Source of the DNA: Heterobilharzia americana
Taxonomy: Eukaryota > Platyhelminthes > Trematoda > Strigeidida > Schistosomatidae
Direction: 5' to 3'
Length of the DNA: 64,000 nt
NCBI GenBank assembly: GCA_944470555.2
Contig: OX104130.1
Coordinates: 73,475,160 to 73,539,159 of the forward strand
Numbering within the stretch: position 1 is the first letter of the stretch; each line of letters begins with the position of its first letter. Below the pieces are notes generated by a model that was given only the letters and a program-made list of their open reading frames with translations, searched no databases and was not told where the DNA came from. Shown piece by piece: positions 47,401-50,619 of this stretch. A program made the translations under genes and the position numbers.

Positions 47401-47455
47401 CACAACGGATTTTAGTATCATTAAACAGTACTTCTTTGTCTCTTCTTATATCCAT
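14826..47455 (-). CDS. Elongator complex protein 2 (complete gene, 9 exons)
   Basis: Exons on the minus strand: 47455-46397, 44958-44644, 43793-43574, 36825-36604, 30833-30694, 28905-28816, 23017-22898, 18996-18752 and 15279-14826. Summed they give 2865 bases, or 954 codons plus stop, and the phases agree at every join. ELP2 folds into two seven-bladed WD40 propellers and is the scaffold subunit of Elongator, which modifies wobble uridines of tRNAs. Landmarks shared with other animal ELP2 proteins, in order: [89 protein letters not shown] and FFTGSRD. It is longer than the human protein (about 826 residues), mainly from N-terminal insertions. The start ATG is the first in the exon after a strong splice acceptor, so a non-coding 5' exon or trans-splicing is likely. 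Introns run from 850 bases to about 6.7 kb and are filled with transposons. Confidence 0.93.
15560..16085 (-). mobile_element. Non-LTR retrotransposon family 2 (CR1-like), 3' end
   Basis: This is the minus-strand 3' end of a LINE repeated throughout the window. Plus-strand landmarks are GAACCTCGTATACAGGTG, GGCTCAAGTTGCCATACTTC, GGTTCCAACCAGGCAGTC and ATGCGCAGTACATGTCC. The minus strand would read an [15 protein letters not shown] C-terminal box, broken by stops. The copies at 17.94, 23.84 and 63.22 kb have the same layout. Confidence 0.7.
16870..16975 (+). mobile_element. Penelope-like element linker fragment
   Basis: AATAAGGCTGGGGATTCGAG and GTGGCATTTAAACCTATGG match the segment between the PLE reverse transcriptase and GIY-YIG parts (minus strand near 53.33-53.24 kb). 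It is truncated by a SINE tail that follows at about 16975-17025. Confidence 0.55.
17156..17400 (+). mobile_element. SM-alpha-like SINE with damaged hammerhead
   Basis: The body shows AATTGACAGGAGTAGGAAAC, AAGTTCGACCCCAACCC (B-box-like), then TACTGCTGAGGGATG, CTAGGACGAAACAGCTGTCC and AGTGCTCCTACG. The ribozyme core begins at 17305, but the CTGANGA box reads CTGAGGG and the 5' side of stem II is altered. The GGAC-GAAAC half is intact (about 17323-17331). Confidence 0.75.
17550..17660 (+). mobile_element. SINE family B (tRNA-like), body fragment
   Basis: It has a B-box-like GGGTTCGAGCATC followed by CGGGGTTTGGGCAACCAGGT, AGTATCATTAACCGTC and ACACAATCTG. The same order occurs at 29.03-29.20 and 57.09-57.26 kb, and inverted at 14.05, 50.15 and 58.15 kb. 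Confidence 0.6.
17690..17935 (+). mobile_element. Penelope-like element, 3' coding fragment
   Basis: Matches the minus strand of 52.9-53.1 kb: GAGATTGATAAACAAATTTC, ATCGAATCAACACCGATTAC and AAAAAAGTGAGGAAATTAGG. It contains two poly-G runs (17711-17716 and 17751-17765), unusual in this AT-rich DNA. Confidence 0.6.
17940..18605 (-). mobile_element. Non-LTR retrotransposon family 2, 3' end
   Basis: Same landmarks as the 15.56 kb copy (GCCTCGCACACAACTGCATC, GTTCAAGCTGCC, ATGCGCAGTACATGCCC). It extends further toward the element's coding part, to AACAGCCATGTCTCACAG. It is bounded by the (TA)n tract at 18606. Confidence 0.7.
18606..18662. repeat. (TA)n microsatellite
   Basis: About 57 bases of alternating TA with one TG interruption, inside ELP2 intron 8, 90 bases from exon 8. 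Confidence 0.95.
18752..18996 (-). CDS. ELP2 exon 8
   Basis: The acceptor TTTCATAG ends at 18997 and the donor is GTAAGT at 18751. It encodes residues 723-803 plus two bases: [18 protein letters not shown], then [13 protein letters not shown], a lysine/glutamate-rich loop and [14 protein letters not shown]. This is the most conserved block of ELP2 outside the N-terminal propeller. Confidence 0.95.
19366..20712 (+). mobile_element. Penelope-like element fragment framed by about 310-bp inverted repeats
   Basis: The left arm, about 19366-19686, and the right arm, about 20394-20712, are near-perfect inverted copies. The left arm contains GTTGTGTAGTGGAGGAGGG and the right arm contains CCCTCCTCCACTACACAAC. 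The approximately 700-bp centre holds a plus-strand frame at 19703-20095. It has [13 protein letters not shown], then [18 protein letters not shown], a GIY-YIG endonuclease motif, and an FYEH block. A second frame, 20085-20297, continues it after a frameshift ([38 protein letters not shown]). PLE copies with terminal repeats in inverted orientation are known. The reverse transcriptase is absent, so the copy is dead. It lies in ELP2 intron 7. Confidence 0.8.
20753..20899. repeat. Perfect-looking 64-bp-arm palindrome from PLE sequence
   Basis: Left arm 20753-20816 and right arm 20836-20899 are inverted copies with a few differences, such as GGATAACGTTTCGGACA and TGTCCGAAACGTTATCC. The spacer is 19 bases. 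Each arm is the PLE 3' coding segment also seen at 11.3, 52.8 and 55.0 kb. Confidence 0.85.
21340..21905 (-). mobile_element. Non-LTR retrotransposon family 2, 3' end with C-terminal coding remnant
   Basis: The minus strand from about 21865 reads [32 protein letters not shown] and [17 protein letters not shown]. This is the RWLGHVLR / GGQTKTWH region that ends family 2 LINEs. The 3' UTR continues to about 21340. It is adjacent to the (TA)n tract at 21982. Confidence 0.75.
21982..22062. repeat. (TA)n microsatellite
   Basis: About 80 bases of uninterrupted TA in ELP2 intron 7. Confidence 0.95.
22065..22890. other. ELP2 intron 7, unremarkable part
   Basis: No repeat or coding signal was recognised between the (TA)n tract and exon 7. 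Confidence 0.45.
22898..23017 (-). CDS. ELP2 exon 7
   Basis: The acceptor TTTCAG ends at 23018 and the donor GTAAGG begins at 22897. It encodes residues 683-722 in phase 0: [20 protein letters not shown], then [16 protein letters not shown]. This is one WD40 blade ending in the typical I-I-L-W strand. Confidence 0.93.
23292..23313. repeat. (CA)n microsatellite
   Basis: A short run of about ten CA units in a C-rich stretch of ELP2 intron 6. Confidence 0.9.
23840..24560 (-). mobile_element. Non-LTR retrotransposon family 2, 3' end
   Basis: Landmarks in the usual order: GGAACCTCGCACACAGCTCC, GCTCAAGTTGCCACACTTC, ATGCACAGTACATTTTCGAG. It extends into the C-terminal coding part on the minus strand up to the inverted CAAGTGACGCAAGTTGGGG. 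Frames are broken. Confidence 0.7.
25067..25535. mobile_element. Possible solo LTR
   Basis: The segment starts TGTTGTGATGTCCCAG and could end at CCATAACA. It carries a CGCTGATTGGTTAATTTTTA block resembling 57.59-57.64 kb, then the LTR-like run CTTCTCCCTATTTGTCCCGG. A (TA)n tract of about 87 bases (25422-25508) lies near its end. I see no flanking coding region or clear target duplication. The call rests on layout only. Confidence 0.3.
25422..25508. repeat. (TA)n microsatellite
   Basis: About 87 bases of alternating TA in ELP2 intron 6. Confidence 0.95.
25640..25790 (+). mobile_element. Non-LTR retrotransposon family 2, extreme 3' UTR only
   Basis: Matches the terminal part of the family in plus orientation: GTAGCAACTTGAACTGATAC, AGTTGTGTGCAAGGTTCTAG, GTTGATTTTGTCTG. 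No coding part is present. Confidence 0.6.
26283..26435 (+). mobile_element. tRNA-derived SINE with intact hammerhead core
   Basis: The tRNA-like head has ACAGTGGATAACGCTTTGGC (A-box region) and TGGGTTCAAGTCTC (B box), then CATTCAGCTGACGAGTCC and the hammerhead core at 26386-26411. It is the best preserved plus-strand copy in the ELP2 introns. Confidence 0.75.
26386..26411 (+). ncRNA. Hammerhead ribozyme core, SINE type
   Basis: CTGACGA (26386-26392), a four-pair stem II GTCC/GGAC around TAAGTA, then GAAAC (26407-26411). All invariant core positions are present. The downstream ACATCCTGGATCCC resembles the substrate strand of schistosome hammerheads (TCCTGGATTCC). Confidence 0.75.
26734..26800. 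repeat. (TA)n microsatellite
   Basis: About 67 bases of TA with TACG and TG interruptions, ELP2 intron 6. Confidence 0.95.
26854..26975. mobile_element. Short inverted-repeat (MITE-like) element
   Basis: GTCTTTAAAGGCCACCCC, followed by AACAACTG, at the left is inverted at the right as CAGTTGCTAGGGCGGTC, followed by TTTAAA. The full element is about 120 bases. The same design is clearer at 49.66-49.80 kb. No coding capacity. Confidence 0.65.
27210..27725 (+). mobile_element. Non-LTR retrotransposon family 2, C-terminal coding remnant
   Basis: Plus-strand frames give [40 protein letters not shown], then after shifts and stops [39 protein letters not shown] and [14 protein letters not shown]. 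This is the post-reverse-transcriptase C-terminal region. It is nearly the same sequence as the inverted copy at 45.0-45.8 kb. It sits in ELP2 intron 6. Confidence 0.85.
28135..28400. mobile_element. Foldback element with a SINE 3' end inside
   Basis: The left arm (about 28140-28207: TATGGGCTCCTGC, then CCCTCGATATTGCCCG) is inverted on the right (about 28326-28397: GCAATGTCGAGACG, then GCAGGAGCCCATATAT). The centre, 28225-28300, is a minus-strand SINE 3' end with a damaged hammerhead core: CTGATGA has become CTAATGA and GAAAC has become GAAAT (28261-28286). Confidence 0.7.
28446..28625 (+). mobile_element. tRNA-derived SINE, damaged hammerhead
   Basis: The head is ATCGTGGCTCAGAGGTCTAG (A box) and CCGGGTTCGAATCCCGG (B box). 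The tail is CATCCAGCTGACGAGTCCC, then a core with CTGACGA at 28556-28562 but a broken stem II 3' side (ATAAC for AGGAC) and GAAAT for GAAAC. The end is GATTCCACTGCTAGCCAC. It lies 190 bases downstream of ELP2 exon 6. Confidence 0.8.
28816..28905 (-). CDS. ELP2 exon 6
   Basis: The acceptor TTTTAG ends at 28906 and the donor GTAAGG starts at 28815. It encodes residues 653-682 in phase 0: [20 protein letters not shown], then [10 protein letters not shown]. The LWPEVxKLYGHxYE block is characteristic of ELP2 at the start of the second propeller's later blades. Confidence 0.95.
29030..29205 (+). mobile_element. SINE family B (tRNA-like)
   Basis: TTCAGCGGTTTAGTGAGATG, then GGGTCATGGGTCCGAGCCC (degenerate B box), CCGAGGTTTGGGCAACCAGG and GCCGTCACACAATGTGACTT. 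It is the best preserved copy of this family in the window and lacks a hammerhead motif. Confidence 0.65.
29383..29468. repeat. (TA)n microsatellite
   Basis: About 86 bases of alternating TA in ELP2 intron 5. Confidence 0.95.
30000..30475 (+). other. Higher-GC island with a 109-codon open frame, unknown
   Basis: The base composition shifts toward about half GC here. A plus-strand frame (30139-30468) holds 109 codons: [20 protein letters not shown], a [13 protein letters not shown] part and a GPRENKLS end. I recognise no family. It lies in ELP2 intron 4 on the opposite strand from the host gene and could be the 5' part of a transposon or a stray coding fragment. Confidence 0.35.
30694..30833 (-). 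CDS. ELP2 exon 5
   Basis: The acceptor TTTCAG ends at 30834 and the donor GTAAGT starts at 30693. It encodes residues 606-652: [18 protein letters not shown] followed by an Asn/Asp/Glu-rich acidic linker. The PPLGLSNQ motif matches the linker between the two propellers of ELP2; the acidic tail is variable between species. Confidence 0.9.
31290..32395 (-). mobile_element. RTE-like non-LTR retrotransposon, 3' half
   Basis: The minus strand carries RT palm sequence ([20 protein letters not shown]), then after a frameshift the catalytic box [13 protein letters not shown], where the usual two aspartates are preceded by an NN insertion. Next come [19 protein letters not shown], an [14 protein letters not shown] segment and the C-terminal part ([35 protein letters not shown]). 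It ends at about 31290. Its distal part is nearly identical to the inverted 35.47-35.64 kb segment. The fourth ELP2 intron hosts it, in the same orientation as the gene. Confidence 0.85.
32400..32765 (-). mobile_element. LINE family 2-related 3' UTR fragment
   Basis: AGGACTAAGTATTACTTCGT, AAGTTGCTACAACTCAC and a GCTGAATTCAGTATAG block match 21.35-21.47 kb in the same orientation. No coding content. Confidence 0.5.
32820..33415 (-). mobile_element. Penelope-like element GIY-YIG fragment
   Basis: On the minus strand, a segment ending [14 protein letters not shown] is the GIY-YIG motif, with the upstream [12 protein letters not shown] sequence. An open frame at 33209-33018 continues with [20 protein letters not shown]. 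At about 33360 the sequence switches to a plus-strand PLE tail (TTTCACGATTCAACC, GAGAGAACACAACACAACC), giving a head-to-head junction. Confidence 0.7.
33420..33995. other. ELP2 intron 4, no feature seen
   Basis: No recognisable repeat or coding sequence. Confidence 0.45.
34000..35660 (+). mobile_element. RTE-like non-LTR retrotransposon, degenerate RT and C-terminus
   Basis: Frames in order: [20 protein letters not shown] RT block 1 (about 34010-34070), [46 protein letters not shown] sequence near 34420, then [20 protein letters not shown]. The catalytic box is disrupted. The segment 34650-35220 is nearly identical to 59865-60440. The C-terminus ([18 protein letters not shown]) and a terminal block CCCGATGTTCCACTAGGAAC follow. 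Stops and frameshifts are numerous. Confidence 0.85.
35740..35830 (-). mobile_element. Penelope-like element tail (pLTR fragment)
   Basis: The plus strand reads GTGTTCTCTGAGCTGGATGG, TTAAATCGTGGAGC, the reverse complement of the PLE tail at 51.5 kb, and contains the hammerhead at 35788-35817. No PLE coding sequence adjoins it. Confidence 0.65.
35788..35817 (-). ncRNA. Hammerhead ribozyme core, PLE type
   Basis: On the minus strand CTGATGA is followed by a hairpin with arms ATTGTCC/GGAAAAT (one internal mismatch) and then GAAAG. The invariant core bases are present, and the flanks (GTG before, CTCCACG after) match the 9.98 kb copy. Confidence 0.6.
36035..36210 (+). repeat. Dispersed repeat X, copy 2
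   Basis: GCTGTCCGGTGTTTAGATC, ACTCTGATCTAGCTGGCG and AATCTGAGTGGTTTCC match copies at 6.66 and 41.29 kb in the same orientation. Confidence 0.6.
36345..36545. mobile_element. Foldback element arm with inner SINE-derived hairpin
   Basis: GGATCGAATTGTTCGACTC, GGCATATGGGCTCC and GCCTCGATATTACC form the left arm of the family seen at 4.67 and 28.14 kb. The right outer arm is missing. An inner hairpin pairs GGTTGTGGCTAGCAGAAG (about 36444-36462) with CTTCTGCTAACCACAACC. The hairpin encloses the minus-strand SINE tail with its hammerhead. Confidence 0.65.
36476..36501 (-). ncRNA. Hammerhead ribozyme core, SINE type
   Basis: On the minus strand: CTGACGA, stem II GTTCC/GGAT with loop AAATA (one G-U-compatible pair and one mismatch), then GAAAC and GCGCGTCTTGGATTC. 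The core is complete. It sits only about 103 bases downstream of the ELP2 exon 4 donor, in the sense orientation of that gene. Confidence 0.65.
36604..36825 (-). CDS. ELP2 exon 4
   Basis: The acceptor TTTTCAG ends at 36826 and the donor GTAAGT starts at 36603. With the split codon from exon 3 it reads [34 protein letters not shown], then a serine-rich segment to SIPTG. [13 protein letters not shown] and the AGDEKVxRVF strand are ELP2 hallmarks. Confidence 0.96.
37190..38960 (+). mobile_element. RTE-like non-LTR retrotransposon, most complete copy
   Basis: A 143-codon frame (37250-37681) covers the start of the RT domain: [38 protein letters not shown] and [16 protein letters not shown]. After a frameshift come [12 protein letters not shown] sequence, [19 protein letters not shown] and QLNEDSTC. 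The catalytic box near 38120 reads [12 protein letters not shown] instead of DFADD, so catalytic aspartates are lost. The C-terminal region ([19 protein letters not shown]) and the end block CTATGTTCCATTAGGAACCC follow. A (CAA)n stretch at 38271-38293 is part of the element. It resembles vertebrate BovB in block order, which places it in the RTE clade; schistosome SR2 is in that clade. Confidence 0.9.
38965..39345 (+). mobile_element. Non-LTR retrotransposon family 2, 3' end
   Basis: CCTCGACGTGTCATGCTGGG, then [37 protein letters not shown] as coding remnant, and the 3' UTR to GCGAGGTTCTACGTTG. It directly follows the RTE copy in the same orientation. Confidence 0.75.
39860..40170 (+). pseudogene. 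Ty3/gypsy-like retrotransposon Gag N-terminal fragment
   Basis: A 99-codon frame (39867-40166) contains [40 protein letters not shown] and a [10 protein letters not shown] end. The pattern of an F-x-x-W-F-x-R-x-E-D-x-F block followed by a W-K-V-R-L-L-L-R-K-like block occurs in the N-terminal domain found with Gag in animal Ty3/gypsy elements. No protease or RT follows. It lies in ELP2 intron 3, opposite to the gene. The family call is by memory of the motif only. Confidence 0.55.
40200..41095. other. ELP2 intron 3, no feature seen
   Basis: No recognisable repeat or gene. A 63-codon frame at 40862-41053 lacks known motifs. Confidence 0.4.
41100..41445. repeat. Dispersed repeat X, copy 3
   Basis: GTGGTGTTAACAGAGTTTCC (41141-41160), CACACCGGACTGTCGTTTC, then TTGAACTGCCGAAATC and GGTGGTTCCTAATAACTG. 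Parts match 6.6-6.9 kb, one of them in inverted orientation. Confidence 0.5.
41530..42860 (+). mobile_element. Non-LTR retrotransposon family 2, RT and C-terminal remnant
   Basis: Across broken frames: [74 protein letters not shown] and [13 protein letters not shown]. In intact RTs the last of these is YADDIVL, so the second aspartate of the catalytic pair is replaced by glycine. The C-terminal part ends near [15 protein letters not shown]. It is the longest RT-bearing copy of this family here. Confidence 0.85.
43040..43235 (+). pseudogene. Possible Ty3/gypsy Pol C-terminal scrap
   Basis: A frame reads [20 protein letters not shown] followed by YLLPYEFCR. An HxxDLKPY box after a beta-rich stretch is typical of the end of retrotransposon integrases. 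The match is short and no integrase core precedes it. Confidence 0.3.
43574..43793 (-). CDS. ELP2 exon 3
   Basis: The acceptor TATATAG ends at 43794 and the donor GTAGGC starts at 43573. It encodes residues 459-531 plus one base: [48 protein letters not shown]. The GHxGPVxDLSW and GxDQTxRLY pairs form one WD40 blade. Confidence 0.95.
43925..43990 (-). mobile_element. tRNA-like SINE head
   Basis: The minus strand reads ACCTGGTAGCTCAATGGTAA (A box) and CCTGGGTTCGATCCCTC (B box), spaced as in a tRNA. The acceptor stem does not pair, so it is a SINE head or pseudo-tRNA and not a gene. It lies in ELP2 intron 2. Confidence 0.5.
44644..44958 (-). CDS. ELP2 exon 2
   Basis: The acceptor is CCAGAACAG ending at 44959, chosen because it keeps phase with exon 1; a CCAG five bases upstream would not. 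The donor GTATGT starts at 44643. Residues 354-458 include [35 protein letters not shown] and [15 protein letters not shown]. These are the sixth and seventh repeats of the first propeller. A LINE 3' end stops within about 40 bases of the acceptor. Confidence 0.94.
45000..45790 (-). mobile_element. Non-LTR retrotransposon family 2, C-terminal region
   Basis: The minus strand from about 45790 reads [20 protein letters not shown] sequence, [40 protein letters not shown] and [20 protein letters not shown]. After a stop come [40 protein letters not shown] and [20 protein letters not shown]. Longer frames survive than in other copies, so it is relatively young. It sits in ELP2 intron 1 in sense orientation, and its 3' end is near 44.96-45.00 kb. 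Confidence 0.88.
45795..45950 (-). mobile_element. tRNA-derived SINE, minus orientation
   Basis: It contains a complete hammerhead core (45814-45839) followed, on the minus strand, by the SINE end. The head side has a B-box-like GGATACAGAGTTCCAGTCC on the minus strand. Confidence 0.7.
45814..45839 (-). ncRNA. Hammerhead ribozyme core, SINE type (best copy)
   Basis: On the minus strand: CTGATGA, stem II GTCCT/AGGAC with loop AAAT (fully paired), then GAAAC. All invariant positions are intact. It is preceded by CGTACATCCAG, as in the schistosome SM-alpha hammerhead. It lies in sense orientation in ELP2 intron 1. Confidence 0.8.
46397..47455 (-). CDS. ELP2 exon 1 (first coding exon)
   Basis: It encodes residues 1-353. 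The ATG at 47455 ([11 protein letters not shown]) is the first after a splice acceptor. WD40 landmarks: [12 protein letters not shown] (90-101), [11 protein letters not shown] (124-134), [14 protein letters not shown] (189-202), [11 protein letters not shown] (265-275), [10 protein letters not shown] (298-307) and [12 protein letters not shown] (324-335). GHEDWIR and the G-x-D-S-x-x-R-L-W strand are typical of ELP2. The spacers are longer than in vertebrates. The donor GTATTC at 46396 deviates from GTAAGT but keeps the phase. Confidence 0.93.
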
Positions 47456-47470
47456 AACAGAATAAAATAC

Positions 47471-47490
47471 TAAAAGAAAAAAAAAACGAA
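47471..47490 (-). promoter_or_regulatory. Splice acceptor just upstream of the ELP2 start codon
   Basis: The minus strand has a run of ten T, then CTTTTAG, ending 15 bases before the ATG. It could receive a non-coding 5' exon or the schistosome spliced leader by trans-splicing. An in-frame ATG at 47512 lies upstream of this acceptor and is therefore not the likely start. Confidence 0.6.
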
Positions 47491-48199
47491 ATAACAGATT
47501 AGATAAGCTCATATTATTTTAATACCTTTTTTCTGTTAAACTGTCAATGATAGGTGCACCCGGTTATAAGGCTAAAATTCATACACATAAATTAATTCGT
47601 ACCAACTTATTTTGGCAATAAAGACCGAAGTTGAAAGCTTAACTGTATCATAGCGGAATTCAGATCGTCGACCAGTAGGTAGTCAATCAGATTTTAATCA
47701 GTGAGTGCTGTACAGTATTATCATATGAATGAATCATGGTTCATTGGCTTACAAACTAGAGACGTCCGAGTAACGCGTATTGGATTTCAACCGCAATCCA
47801 TCCACTACAATATGGGGCAATCGGATAATATTACAAGATATAAAATAATGTATGACAGATAACTAATAAGCATTTTGATCCTTAACAGTAAAGAAATTGA
47901 CTGGTGAACATCACTGATACTTATCAAATAAAATATATTGCTAACATACATTAAAGGATATAATGATTTTGCACTCCGTTCTAGCTGCAACTCTTTTTTA
48001 GACTAAGTTAATGATACTACTCGCCTGGTTAGAATGAAGAAAAAAGGTGAAATCAAACCTCAAATCGAGTGGTTGGTAGGCGTTGCTCATATCATCGACG
48101 TTAATACAACGCGTATCATTGTCTAGAAGGAATTAAAACAATTAAGGAAGAAAAAGGCTACGTGTTTCCGAATACATTGTTCTATGCTTATAATGACTA

Positions 48200-48790
48200 A
48201 ACGCCAGTGAACTAATGCATCTAGGATCGCAGCTAAATAAATATAGTGCACAGTGGCTGAAATATTTGAAGCTCAAAGATGCCTATATACTTTTTGATCA
48301 CATGTATCAAGCGAAGGATATAAGGAAGACAGGCAAGTCGACTGGTGAGTTTGTGAACTTTAGTCAACTGAGGTGGCTTGGACCTGTACTGGGCATGCCG
48401 AGGCGCCACCTCCCTCAAGGTGACATACTAAGGGAAGTTGAATTAGGTTAGGATAGGGTTTAGGGTGGCCAGACCAAGACGTAGCATCACTCGATGAAGT
48501 CTCTGAATGTCGGTCAAAGCCATATGATTAGGTGGCTGGGGTCCCCGAGACGAAAGGAATCAGTGGTTGAGGACTCCTGGCGAAATAACTGAAAATTGGT
48601 CACCATGTCGTAGATGTATTCACTTTCTGACATTTTCTGAAGCTTGAATTTTTCCCTCTTCTCCCGTACACCTTTGTCTACTTTGATAACAGCTTTCCTA
48701 GTCACCCGTTTGTTGTATACCACTGCAAAGTGTAGCAAGTTGAATCGATGTATTTGAGTACAAGATTCTTTTGATAAACATCAAGTGTCA
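48200..48790 (+). mobile_element. Non-LTR retrotransposon family 2, 3' end
   Basis: A frame at 48215-48451 ends with STGEFVNFSQLRWLGPVLGM, the WLGHVLRMP region with a change. Then come TGGCCAGACCAAGAC, GGGGTCCCCGAGACG and the 3' UTR (AAGTTGAATCGATG). Confidence 0.75.
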
Positions 48791-49094
48791 GTAAGAAAAA
48801 TCGGTTACTAGTACAGAATGAAGCAATTACAATTCACTTTACATAGTGCTAAGATATTCACACGTGTAAATGGGAGGTTACTTTCTCCCACCTAAACATA
48901 ATTTTATTTATGCTACTTACTAGAAGGTTGAGGAAATCCTATTTGTTTTGTTAAATATGATTATGCCATTATAAACATCTAGGCCATATTTGTTACGAAT
49001 GTCCCGGGACAAGTTAAGCGTCGAGTCTGATTTAATCATTGTAAGAGCACATTTTAATATGATCCCAGAGTTATATTCATCTTGGTAACTAGCA

Positions 49095-49270
49095 GCGGAG
49101 CCCAGAACTTGCCTTTCATCCCATTTGGGACTAATCAGCTGGAGGTACCTACATCTGGGAGAGCGGTGTTGTTCCCACTACTCCTCAGACCCAAGACCGA
49201 TCACTCAAAATCCCAGAGCGTCATCCACTAGGCCACTGAGTTACGATAGCCACTACTTGTGCAACAGGTA
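49095..49270 (-). mobile_element. tRNA-derived SINE, minus orientation
   Basis: The minus strand has a tRNA-like head (inverse of CACTAGGCCACTGAGTTACG) and a hammerhead-like core at 49113-49138: CTGATTA, GTCCC/GGGAT stem, GAAAG. G8 of the core is T, which should inactivate it. Confidence 0.7.
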
Positions 49271-49659
49271 TAGTTTTGGTGTTACTGCTTGTAGTTTCCC
49301 GTCGTCGGCTGGACATTATTATTCCCTCTCACAATGAAGTACGATCCAAAAGTTACAGTGTTAGTAGTTATAAGTTCTATCTATATGTCAACACTAAGCA
49401 ATTATACAATTAAGCCGGATGGATTAAACCTCAGAATGCAAGAAAACTGGGGAATTAAGCAGGATTTGTACCACAAAAATAAAGCTTCCCCAGAACAAAA
49501 CCTACGATTCCTCTTTCATACACTATTTACTGCATTTACGAACACAAATGATAACGAGTACTGTTCATGGGAATTCGCTTTTTGTTTCACTGTCGAATAC
49601 ATAACTAGTTCACAATAGCATGGCATATATACATTTACCTCTATAACCAATGGATAAGA

Positions 49660-49800
49660 GTGACTCTAGAGGTCACCCTAGCAACTGCTGAGATTACCAA
49701 TCAGACTCCTCTATTTCATTGAAACCTACTTTCCCCATCAAACTAGTGAAACCTGATTAGTTACTTAAGCAGTTGCTGGGGAGGCGCCTTTACATTCACT
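49660..49800. mobile_element. Short inverted-repeat (MITE-like) element, best copy
   Basis: The left arm 49660-49706 (CACCCTAGCAACTGCTGAG, ACCAATCAG) is inverted at 49752-49798 (CTGATTAGTTACTTAAGC, AGTTGCTGGGGAGG). The centre is about 45 bases and the total about 140. It belongs with the elements at 26.85 kb and perhaps 1.53 and 29.6 kb. Confidence 0.75.
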
Positions 49801-50149
49801 CAACAGACAACAAGACATTAGTTTGAGTTTATTGATGAACAGAGAAAAAGATCTACGCATACTGTAGGCAGCTTAACTCTTAGTTAGTTTGGAATATCCT
49901 AGCTTATAATTTTATGACTGAAACGTAAAGTGAGTGTGAGAAGGCTAAATAATAATTTTCAAGAAAAGCTTTACTCTATTAAGCAGACAATGTGATAACA
50001 CTAACCTATATACATAAATTGTTTCATGATATCAAAAAATAATACACAGAATATTCGAAAGGCAACATTTGATAGTTTGAACATTCGCCTGACAGTTGAA
50101 GAAGAAAAAACTTGAAACACTCAAAAATGTACACATTCGTGAGTAGGCA

Positions 50150-50260
50150 ATGAGCCACACCTATTGTGACGGCTACTGATGGTGCCATCTTGTTGCCCAA
50201 ACCTCGCTAGGTGGAGTGGTGTTCGTACCAGTGACGGATTAGCTGAAAGTCAATTCCCTG
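50150..50260 (-). mobile_element. SINE family B, minus orientation
   Basis: GGCAATGAGCCACACC, TGTTGCCCAAACCTCGCTAG on the plus strand is the inverse of the family body at 29.1 kb. Confidence 0.55.
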
Positions 50261-50619
50261 AACAAATGAGTCACACCTCCACAACTAACAATTGAAGGAT
50301 TGAGAATTGCAATCCCAAACAGCATTTGTACGGTAAAGATGTGACGGTGACACCATCTTTCCAAACAAAACTGATGACTTACAGTCACCTCTACACACAG
50401 GTTTATACCGCTGATGTGTTCAGGAAATATTTCTTTACACAACAACTAACAACCATCTGGTGTAATAGTAAAATACTTCAGTTATAATATTCTAAGATGA
50501 TGTCGGTTATTCACTGAAACACAAAAACCTCCATGTTAAATAAAATACCACACATGAAGATAACCGATCATTAAAACGGATCCGAGGAAAGTGGAAACTG
50601 AAGTATGCAGAATACCAAG

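Noticed and set aside
47453..47512. ATG at 47512 as the ELP2 start (adds a hydrophobic MSLSNLLFRFFFLLVFYSV leader)
   Set aside because: The apparent signal peptide is the translated pyrimidine tract of a splice acceptor, and ELP2 is cytosolic/nuclear.
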